Below are positions 1 through 4,885 of a stretch of 5,010 nucleotides of DNA, one piece after another. The position numbers and the translations under genes were made by a program. The stretch spans positions 1-5,010 of the forward strand of contig JAADGX010000326.1 in the NCBI GenBank assembly GCA_013152135.1. Reading direction: 5' to 3'. Every line of letters starts with the position of its first letter. Within the stretch, counting starts at the first letter, position 1. The notes below the pieces were generated by a model, which saw only the letters and a list, made by a program, of their open reading frames with translations, searched no databases and had not been told where the DNA came from. The stretch comes from Chlorobiota bacterium. Its GTDB lineage: Bacteria; Bacteroidota; Ignavibacteria; SZUA-365; JAADGX01.

Positions 1-68
1 GTTTGTACTTGTATCGTTTGAAAATCGTGGGCGGCACTTATGTGCGCAGAATGATCGTGATGAATTGA
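1..68 (+). CDS. C-terminal end of an upstream T9SS-cargo-like protein (5' truncated by window)
   Basis: Reading from base 3 gives 21 codons ending LYLYRLKIVGGTYVRRMIVMN and a TGA at 66-68. Bases 1-2 (GT) fit the end of a Gly codon (GGT), which would complete the usual Gly-Leu-Tyr. The pattern Gly-x-Tyr-x-Tyr-x-Leu, a turn, a basic pair, Met and a short hydrophobic end is characteristic of the last beta-strands of the type A T9SS sorting domain. The next gene ends in the same way (SRGVYTAVL ... SMLLIK). The stop lies 30 bases before the next start, so the two genes are probably in one transcript. What is seen is the tail pattern; T9SS export and surface attachment are inferred from that family. 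The body of the protein and its function are outside the window. The second open frame here (2-85) has no such resemblance. Confidence 0.6.
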   Translation, partial: LYLYRLKIVGGTYVRRMIVMN

Positions 69-98
69 AGAATCTGCAGCTGTGAAGGAGGTATTAGC

Positions 99-2360
99 AT
101 GAGGGAATACGTGAGATTGGTTTATTCAAAAAGACATAAATTACATAAATATATATACTTAGCCGTTGTTACCGCAATCACGGCAACGGTCGGTCTTGGG
201 CAATGGATGCCGGTGTACGCGCAAAGTAACGTCGTTGCGCCAAAGCAGTTGAAGGGGATTTACCTGCCGGACGCCGTTACCAATCGCAATACGGACGCTG
301 TGTTGTTGGAGTGGCAGTGGGAAGGCGATATCACCCGTCCCGGCTGGTTTACGGTGTTTCGCAGCATTCGGGATGACATGCATTTTGAACCCATCGCCGT
401 TTCCAAGGATGTGCGTTACCTCGACGACGATCTGCTGTATCGTAATGTTGTGTATTACTACTACACGACTCGTGTTGATGAGAACGGCGAGGAAAGCGAA
501 CCATCGAATATCGTTAAAGTTGAAATTCCAAAAAAGGAACTGGTGCGCATTATCAGTAACCCGGGGAGACGTGCATTTGTCGGTGTCGAGTATCGGTATC
601 AGGTGCAGGTCGTTTCCTCCGATCCCGGTATTCCGCTGAAATACGTGCTGGAAACAGTTTCCGGTTATTCGTTTCCCGAAGGCATGAAAATAGATAAAAG
701 AAACGGCATGCTCCGGTGGATACCTCGCGTTCAAGGGCGGTTCCAGGCTATGGTTGTTGTTTATGCCGACAATTCCGCCCGTGATTCACAGCTTCTTGAT
801 ATATGCGTGACAAAAATTCCCGGGTTTGGGGCTTTGACCGGTACGATTCAGGGCGAAGGCGGGGAGGCTCTGTCCGACGTTGCGGTAACGGCGTTTCTGG
901 TGGGCTACACTTCCACGACGGGCATTGATTGCAGTGGCAAAATGATCCGTGAGCAAAACCCGGTCGTTCGTTCGGACGAGAATGGGCGATTTCGTTTTGA
1001 TCAATTGGAAGCAGGAAGCTACCTGCTCGTTGCCAAACCTTTCATACAGCCTTATCCCGTAACGTGGTGGCAAAATGCCGCAACAGCCCGCGAGGCGGAT
1101 ATTGTCCACGTTTCGCCTGGCGGCATTGTTGAGGCCAATTTCAAGCTGCGAAAAGCGCTCGCGCCCGAAGCAGTACAGATCGACGGAACGGTTACTGATG
1201 CGAAGGGAACCCCGGTACCTAAAGCGCAGATCCGCGCCGTTATTCTCGCTTCATCCATTGCTCCTGTTTGCATAAAACTCGCATATACCGACGAAGCGGG
1301 AAAATATAGCCTCAAAGTCCCCGCTGGAGTAACATTTATTCTTGCCGCCTGGTCGGAAGGCTACCAGTTGAAATTTTATCCCGATGCCAACAGTCTCATG
1401 GATGCCGTGAAGTTGAAATTCGACAAAGACGCTCGCGATTTGAATTTTCAGCTCGACGAACTTCGGAAACAAGGGCGTCCCATTACCGGACGCATCTTCA
1501 ACCGGTTTGGCGTGGGTGTGCCGTCTCTGATCCAGGTTTTACGATTGAACTCGGGCCGGATAAGCGTTGAGCAATCGATCCCAACAAATCACGACGGCAC
1601 TTACAGTGGCATGATCGAATCCGACCAACCGATTTCGCTTTTGGCGATCCCCATCCAGCTTGAAAAGTATGCACCGGCGTATTATTCGGGAACGCCGTTG
1701 ACCGCGTTGAAATGGAGCGACTCGAGGCTGATCCCCGGCCAGGCGGAAGTGCTGCGAGCCGATATCGTCATCCCGGAAATCCGTCATACCGGGGCCGGTA
1801 TGATTACCGGGAAAGTGACGGATTCGAAAGGAAAGCCTATTTTTGCCGCCTCCGTCCTGGCACAAGATGATGAGGGAATTATTGTCGGCCACGCTTTTTC
1901 GATGGATGACGGCAGTTATACGTTGAGCGGTATCCCGGAGGGCGATATCAAGATACTTGCCGATTATCCCGCGTACTCGTGTCGCAACGCGCACACGGTC
2001 AGGGTGGCTTACAGTGATCGACGTGTAGTTGACGACATGAACCTGATCCTGTCTCGACAGGTGGCTACCGGTATTACGAGCGGGAACTTCGTTCCGATGA
2101 CCACCGAACTTTCCCGGAATTATCCGAACCCGTTCAACCCCGCGACGCAGCTTCGCGTCCTCGTATCACGGACCGAAAAAATAACGTTGCGCGTCATCGA
2201 TATGTACGGCCGGACCGTCACAACTTTGATCGATGATGTGTTGGAGGCGGGAACGTACACCGTGACATTTCGCGCCGAACAATTATCTCGTGGAGTATAT
2301 ACTGCGGTTTTGTCAAGCCCGCAGGGAGTGTTTACGCAAAGCATGCTCTTAATAAAATGA
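99..2360 (+). CDS. Secreted multidomain protein with carboxypeptidase-regulatory-like repeats and T9SS type A sorting domain
   Basis: The product has 753 residues. The start is fixed by a perfect AAGGAGGT at 85-92, six bases before ATG. Residues 1-41 form a signal peptide with a long basic n-region, a hydrophobic core at about 19-34 and likely cleavage after VYA41. Residues ~50-145 resemble a fibronectin type III domain (ends near EESEPSNIVKVEIP). Residues ~148-238 resemble a putative Ig/cadherin-like domain (GMKIDKRNGMLRWIP). Four carboxypeptidase-regulatory-like beta-sandwich units follow at ~245-350, ~359-453, ~460-558 and ~567-652. Typical turns are DENGRFRFDQLEAGSY, DEAGKYSLKVPAG and DDGSYTLSGIPEGD; the third unit is the most divergent. 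Residues ~670-753 are a type A sorting domain (LSRNYPNPFNPAT, IDMYGRTV, LEAGTYTVTF, SRGVYTAVL). No catalytic domain is recognisable, so a structural, adhesive or carbohydrate-contacting surface role is inferred. Export through Sec and then T9SS is inferred from both termini. The upstream neighbour ends in a similar tail. Confidence 0.85.
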   Translation: MREYVRLVYSKRHKLHKYIYLAVVTAITATVGLGQWMPVYAQSNVVAPKQLKGIYLPDAVTNRNTDAVLLEWQWEGDITRPGWFTVFRSIRDDMHFEPIAVSKDVRYLDDDLLYRNVVYYYYTTRVDENGEESEPSNIVKVEIPKKELVRIISNPGRRAFVGVEYRYQVQVVSSDPGIPLKYVLETVSGYSFPEGMKIDKRNGMLRWIPRVQGRFQAMVVVYADNSARDSQLLDICVTKIPGFGALTGTIQGEGGEALSDVAVTAFLVGYTSTTGIDCSGKMIREQNPVVRSDENGRFRFDQLEAGSYLLVAKPFIQPYPVTWWQNAATAREADIVHVSPGGIVEANFKLRKALAPEAVQIDGTVTDAKGTPVPKAQIRAVILASSIAPVCIKLAYTDEAGKYSLKVPAGVTFILAAWSEGYQLKFYPDANSLMDAVKLKFDKDARDLNFQLDELRKQGRPITGRIFNRFGVGVPSLIQVLRLNSGRISVEQSIPTNHDGTYSGMIESDQPISLLAIPIQLEKYAPAYYSGTPLTALKWSDSRLIPGQAEVLRADIVIPEIRHTGAGMITGKVTDSKGKPIFAASVLAQDDEGIIVGHAFSMDDGSYTLSGIPEGDIKILADYPAYSCRNAHTVRVAYSDRRVVDDMNLILSRQVATGITSGNFVPMTTELSRNYPNPFNPATQLRVLVSRTEKITLRVIDMYGRTVTTLIDDVLEAGTYTVTFRAEQLSRGVYTAVLSSPQGVFTQSMLLIK
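1784..1803. repeat. Near-contiguous 9-bp inverted repeat inside the surface-protein gene
   Basis: TCATACCGG (1784-1792) and CCGGTATGA (1795-1803) are exact reverse complements separated by only GG. The palindrome lies in codons 562-569, at the junction between the third and fourth carboxypeptidase-regulatory-like repeats. It encodes HTGAGM, an ordinary linker. It may be a chance product of ACCGG-rich codons or a palindromic protein-binding site. No function can be assigned. Confidence 0.4.
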
Positions 2361-2521
2361 AAACCGGATCTCACCACGGCATTTCTTTTCCGCAGGAGAA
2401 TATGTCAGGATATGATGAGGCGGCACACCTTTATCGGCAGACTAAAGGTGTGCCTCGAGATCCGGTGGCCAAGGATGCGGAAAAAGTAGTAACGGAGCAT
2501 CAGAACTTGCACATACAGTGA
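2357..2521 (+). CDS. Possible small ORF (54 codons) overlapping the previous stop; doubtful
   Basis: ATG at 2357 overlaps the TGA of the preceding gene in an ATGA arrangement typical of translational coupling. The frame stays open to TGA at 2519-2521. An internal ATG at 2402 (39 codons, MSGYDEAAHLYRQTKG...) has AGGAG at 2394-2398, but only three bases separate it from the ATG. The predicted peptide is hydrophilic, with no signal peptide, membrane segment or cysteine, and I do not recognise it. Two perfect inverted repeats run through the same bases, which suits a structured RNA better than a protein. I report it because the coupling geometry is suggestive, but an accidental open frame is more likely. 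Confidence 0.2.
   Translation: MKTGSHHGISFPQENMSGYDEAAHLYRQTKGVPRDPVAKDAEKVVTEHQNLHIQ
2363..2466. other. Nested inverted-repeat element, possible structured RNA
   Basis: An outer pair, ACCGGATCTC (2363-2372) and GAGATCCGGT (2457-2466), is perfectly complementary over 10 bases. Inside it an inner pair, GGCACACCTTTA (2422-2433) and TAAAGGTGTGCC (2443-2454), is perfect over 12 bases around a 9-base loop (2434-2442). The 3' arms are separated by only two bases (TC), so the helices could stack. The 5' arms are separated by 49 bases that include AGGAG. No T-run follows on either strand, so this is not a standard terminator. It starts two bases after the stop of the surface-protein gene and ends about 100 bases before the lipoprotein start. 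A processing or stability element, a leader structure for the lipoprotein, or a small mobile repeat are all possible. It matches no riboswitch class I recognise. Confidence 0.55.
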
Positions 2522-2556
2522 GAACACAACCATTCTTTTCACACATTGTTTCATTT

Positions 2557-2561
2557 GGAGG
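2557..2561 (+). promoter_or_regulatory. Shine-Dalgarno site deciding the lipoprotein start
   Basis: GGAGG lies seven bases before ATG 2569. It supports that start over the in-frame GTG at 2518, which would add 17 residues ahead of an otherwise well-formed lipoprotein signal. Confidence 0.8.
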
Positions 2562-2568
2562 TATTCAA

Positions 2569-3450
2569 ATGCGCAGAATAACCATTCCCGGTTTAAGTAT
2601 CGTTTTGCTGGCAATGTTTTTCCTTGTTTCAGGCTGTTCGAGGGAGGATAGCCCGACACAGCCCGAATTGAACCAGACGGCGCCGGCGACCGAAGAGTTC
2701 GACGGGCAGTTCATCGATTCATTTGAGAAATCGGTGGTTTTCGACAACGATGACGAAGCCATGAACATGGGCCACCATCGGCGTTTCCTTCGGTTCCTCG
2801 TCAGGTATCTCGGATTGGATTCCACGCAGGTCGAGCAATGGAAAGAAGCAGGCAAGGCTTATTACGACTGCCTGAAATCCGTGCGCGAGTCCTATAAAAA
2901 GGGCGACATCGACCGCAAGGAAGCTTTCAAACGGATGAAAGCGTGCCACGAAACATACATGGAGTCCATCAAGAAAATCCTCACGGATGAGCAGCTCAAG
3001 AAATGGGAGCGCCTCATGAAGTGGCGCAAGTGGCATCGCCGTCACGACCGTAAACATGACAGGAAGGACGGCGTGACCGCGAAAGAAATCGCGTATTTTA
3101 CCACGAAGTATTTTAGCGATTTCGAACGTTCCGTGGAATCGTCCACTGCAACCGAGCTTTCAGGCCGGTCCGAGGTATTGTCGCGGCGATTCCTGCATTT
3201 CTTGGTTAAAGTTCTGCGTCTCACCGAGGAGCAACAGGAAGCCGTTAAGAAATTCACCAAGGAATACCACAGTTGCCTGAGAGGCGTATTCCAGGATATC
3301 AAGGATGGCAAGTACGATACAAGGAAGGAGGCTTTCAAGGCTCTGATTGAATGCAGAAAGACCTATATGAAAAATATTTATAACATCCTAAACGAAAAAC
3401 AACAGGATAGATTTAAACGAATTTTCTGGTGGTGGGGCCGCAGAGGATAG
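2569..3450 (+). CDS. Lipoprotein with two tandem Spy/CpxP-like helical modules
   Basis: The product has 293 residues. MRRITIPGLSIVLLAMFF then LVSGC23 is a clear lipoprotein signal. Ser at +2 after the lipidated Cys fits outer-membrane sorting, with the body in the periplasm or at the surface. Two homologous units follow. Unit A spans about 44-147 and unit B about 177-286, offset by 133-136 residues, each matching in order: FxxSFEKSV/FSDFERSV, RRFLRFLVRYLGL/RRFLHFLVKVLRL, YYDCLK/YHSCLR, RKEAF, a second Cys, TYM, and a final helix. Each unit has two LTxxQ-like motifs (L83DSTQ and L138TDEQ; L218TEEQ and L274NEKQ), the hallmark of the Spy/CpxP family. A single family member normally carries two, so this is a whole-unit duplication. 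Cys101/126 and Cys236/262 form matching pairs. A basic, His-containing linker (about 151-167) joins the units. A periplasmic chaperone or envelope-stress or metal-sensing role is inferred from the family only. A strong terminator follows 22 bases after the stop. Confidence 0.8.
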   Translation: MRRITIPGLSIVLLAMFFLVSGCSREDSPTQPELNQTAPATEEFDGQFIDSFEKSVVFDNDDEAMNMGHHRRFLRFLVRYLGLDSTQVEQWKEAGKAYYDCLKSVRESYKKGDIDRKEAFKRMKACHETYMESIKKILTDEQLKKWERLMKWRKWHRRHDRKHDRKDGVTAKEIAYFTTKYFSDFERSVESSTATELSGRSEVLSRRFLHFLVKVLRLTEEQQEAVKKFTKEYHSCLRGVFQDIKDGKYDTRKEAFKALIECRKTYMKNIYNILNEKQQDRFKRIFWWWGRRG

Positions 3451-3472
3451 ATTTCCGAACCCCATGATCGCA

Positions 3473-3498
3473 GGCGAGGATTTTTCCTCGCCTTTTTT
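3473..3498 (+). terminator. Intrinsic (rho-independent) terminator after the lipoprotein gene
   Basis: GGCGAGGA (3473-3480) pairs perfectly with TCCTCGCC (3485-3492), giving an 8-bp GC-rich stem with a TTTT loop. Six T residues follow at 3493-3498. It starts 22 bases after the lipoprotein stop and separates that unit from the hydrogenase genes. Confidence 0.93.
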
Positions 3499-3531
3499 AT
3501 TGTGACGAATGCGCCTTCCAGTCGGCGGCTC

Positions 3532-3556
3532 GATCGCTCCAATGCACGGAGCGATT
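3532..3556. repeat. Inverted repeat, 8 bp plus a G-T pair, 7-base spacer
   Basis: ATCGCTCC (3533-3540) and GGAGCGAT (3548-3555) are exact reverse complements around AATGCAC. G3532 and T3556 could add a wobble pair in RNA. No T-run follows, so it is unlikely to be a terminator. It lies about 165 bases upstream of the start point predicted from the sigma-54 promoter, a distance suited to an activator-binding site. Confidence 0.55.
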
Positions 3557-3564
3557 CTCATTAT

Positions 3565-3591
3565 CGGGAATGCGGTATTGCGCAGTTCCCG
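3565..3591. repeat. Inverted repeat, 10 paired bases with one bulge
   Basis: CGGGAATGCG (3565-3574) pairs with CGCA (3581-3584) and TTCCCG (3586-3591), leaving only G3585 unpaired, around a six-base loop GTATTG. It begins nine bases after the preceding inverted repeat, and no T-run follows. It may be a hairpin in a long leader RNA or part of a pair of protein-binding sites for hydrogenase control. Confidence 0.5.
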
Positions 3592-3658
3592 CGCGTAAGA
3601 GCAATAATCATACCCTATACTCTTTTTATGGCTGGCGATTGCTGTATTTTGTTGACTT

Positions 3659-3680
3659 TCGCTGTTTTTCAGAAAAGCGA
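3659..3680. repeat. Weak imperfect inverted repeat just upstream of the candidate promoter
   Basis: TCGCT (3659-3663) and AGCGA (3676-3680) are complementary. The stem could continue past one G-A mismatch through T-A pairs around a short loop. With an AT-rich interior this may be chance. It lies 14 bases before the candidate -24 element. Confidence 0.25.
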
Positions 3681-3694
3681 GGGAAGACAAGACC

Positions 3695-3710
3695 TGGCAT
3701 GGATTTCGCG
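3695..3710 (+). promoter_or_regulatory. Candidate sigma-54 (-24/-12) promoter for the hydrogenase operon
   Basis: TGGCATGGATTTCGCG matches the TGGCACG-N4-TTGCW consensus at all but three positions. It keeps the invariant GG (3696-3697) and GC (3708-3709) at exactly ten bases apart. Transcription would start near 3721, giving a leader of about 46 bases before ATG 3767. Sigma-54 control of uptake hydrogenase operons is known in other bacteria. The C in place of the second T of TTGC weakens the match, and a GG-N10-GC spacing can arise by chance, so this is a moderate call. Confidence 0.38.
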
Positions 3711-3757
3711 TGATGAAGATTCAGAGGCTTTCTGATTTTCCACGTATCAATAATTAC

Positions 3758-3761
3758 GAGG
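3758..3761 (+). promoter_or_regulatory. Shine-Dalgarno site deciding the hydrogenase small-subunit start
   Basis: GAGG lies five bases before ATG 3767. It supports that start over the in-frame ATGs at 3710 and 3713. The earlier starts would add about 19 residues and lack a good ribosome site. Confidence 0.6.
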
Positions 3762-3766
3762 TACCG

Positions 3767-4885
3767 ATGGCTGAAAATCTTACCATCTGGCAAACCATGC
3801 AAGCAAAGGGGCATTCACGCCGTGAATTCCTGAAGTTTTGCAGTTTTGCCGCTGCGTTAGCTGGAATTGGAAGCGCCGGACTCCCACGGGTGGTCCGCGC
3901 TTTTGAAAAGGAACCGCGACCTCCCGTTATCTGGTTGCATTTCCAGGAGTGTACTTGCTGTAGCGAATCATTCATCCGCTCGTCTCATCCGATTGTGGCG
4001 GATATCGTCTTCGATTATTTGTCTCTTGATTACACGGAGACGCTCCAGGCTGCGGCGGGTTTCCAGGCGGAACAGTGCATGGAAGACACGATGAAGAATT
4101 TCGCCGGCAAGTACATCTTGCTCGTTGAAGGTTCCATTCCCTTGAACGACGACGGGATCTACTGCACGATCGCCGGGAAATCGGCGGTGGATATTCTGCA
4201 CGAAACGGCGGAGAACGCGGCCGCGGTGATCGCCTGGGGAAGCTGCGCATCGAACGGGTGCATCCAGAGCGCGGCCCCGAATCCGACGGGCGCGACGCCG
4301 GTGCACGAGATCCTGAGCAAGCCGGTTATCAACGTACCGGGATGCCCTCCCATCGCCGAGGTGATGACCGCTGTGGTTACGCATATCCTGGTCTTCGGGA
4401 AAATTCCGGAGTTGGACAGCCAGGGGCGTCCCCGCGAATTTTACTCCCGCCGGGTCCATGATACGTGCTACCGCAGGCCGTACTATGATGCAGGGTTGTT
4501 TATTGAGTCATGGGATGACGAGAATGCCCGCAAGGGGTATTGCCTCTACAAGATGGGATGTCGCGGCCCTGTTACGTACAACGCGTGTGCCGTAACGCGG
4601 TGGAACGAGGGGACGAGTTATCCCATCCAATCCGGGCACGTGTGCCTCGGGTGCAGCGAGAACGGCTTCTGGGATAACGGACCCTTTTACCAGCACCTGG
4701 CGAGTTTCCCCGGGTTCGGTATCGAGACAACGGCGGACACGATCGGCACCGTTATCGGTGTGGCGGCAGCCGTGGGCGTCACGGCGCACGCGATAACAAC
4801 GAATATCCGGAAAAGGAAACTCATCGCGGAGGAGATAAATAGTTCCGTCTCCGAATCCGGCGACGAGGAAGGAGGTAAGGAATAA
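3767..4885 (+). CDS. hyaA: O2-tolerant-type uptake [NiFe] hydrogenase small subunit (HyaA/HoxK-like)
   Basis: This is the electron-transfer subunit of a membrane-bound H2-oxidising hydrogenase. The product is 372 residues. A Tat signal (SRREFLKFC, R18-R19) carries the folded enzyme across the inner membrane, with likely cleavage after A45. All iron-sulfur ligands are present. The proximal cluster has C62, C64, C65, C160, C165 and C193, the six-cysteine set of [4Fe-3S] O2-tolerant enzymes; ordinary enzymes have four, with Gly at positions 64 and 165. The distal cluster has H231, C234, C259 and C265. The medial [3Fe-4S] cluster has C274, C293 and C296. Spacings agree with E. coli HyaA as I recall it (mature numbering plus 45, then 44), and E121 matches its Glu76. 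Blocks such as GYCLYKMGCRGP and PIQSGHVCLGCSENGFWD are nearly the same. Residues ~322-345 form the C-terminal membrane anchor, followed by RKRK; this helix normally contacts cytochrome b. The stop overlaps the large-subunit start by one base. Confidence 0.96.
   Translation: MAENLTIWQTMQAKGHSRREFLKFCSFAAALAGIGSAGLPRVVRAFEKEPRPPVIWLHFQECTCCSESFIRSSHPIVADIVFDYLSLDYTETLQAAAGFQAEQCMEDTMKNFAGKYILLVEGSIPLNDDGIYCTIAGKSAVDILHETAENAAAVIAWGSCASNGCIQSAAPNPTGATPVHEILSKPVINVPGCPPIAEVMTAVVTHILVFGKIPELDSQGRPREFYSRRVHDTCYRRPYYDAGLFIESWDDENARKGYCLYKMGCRGPVTYNACAVTRWNEGTSYPIQSGHVCLGCSENGFWDNGPFYQHLASFPGFGIETTADTIGTVIGVAAAVGVTAHAITTNIRKRKLIAEEINSSVSESGDEEGGKE

Larger units (their letters stand above)
3499..3766 (+). 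promoter_or_regulatory. Intergenic control region upstream of the hydrogenase operon
   Basis: No convincing gene lies between the terminator and the hydrogenase start. The open frame at 3502-3735 has no ribosome site and a low-complexity, unrecognisable product. The region instead holds two good inverted repeats (3532-3556 and 3565-3591), a weaker one (3659-3680) and a candidate sigma-54 promoter (3695-3710). A TTGACT at 3652-3657 has no acceptable -10 hexamer 16-18 bases downstream. On the minus strand, 3645-3657 resembles the IHF consensus with two mismatches. Together these suggest a long, regulated promoter region, by inference only. Confidence 0.5.

Noticed and set aside
159..734. Minus-strand open frame of 191 codons in the surface-protein gene
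   Set aside because: It lies wholly antisense to a gene with clear signal, domains and sorting tail, and has no recognisable domain or ribosome site.
2422..2454. 12-bp hairpin considered as an intrinsic terminator
   Set aside because: No T-run follows on either strand, so it was kept only as part of the structured element.
2494..2511. GG ... TTGCA considered as a sigma-54 promoter for the lipoprotein
   Set aside because: The distance between GG and GC is 13 bases instead of the strictly required 10.
2518..2568. GTG start 17 codons upstream of the lipoprotein
   Set aside because: It would put a polar and aromatic extension before a complete lipoprotein signal, and it lacks a ribosome site. 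ATG 2569 has GGAGG at good spacing.
3652..3680. TTGACT considered as a sigma-70 -35 element
   Set aside because: The bases at the expected -10 position (AAGCGA) bear no resemblance to TATAAT.
3502..3735. Open frame of 77 codons in the hydrogenase upstream region
   Set aside because: It begins right after the terminator T-run with no ribosome site, crosses several inverted repeats, and its product shows no domain, signal or recognisable pattern.
3710..3766. Earlier ATGs at 3710 and 3713 for the hydrogenase small subunit
   Set aside because: There is no ribosome site, they overlap the candidate promoter, and the product from 3767 has the same length and Tat-signal position as E. coli HyaA.
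3968..4459. Long minus-strand open frame (163 codons) inside the hydrogenase gene
   Set aside because: It is antisense to a firmly identified conserved gene, and an Arg-rich product of this kind is a typical shadow of GC-rich codons.
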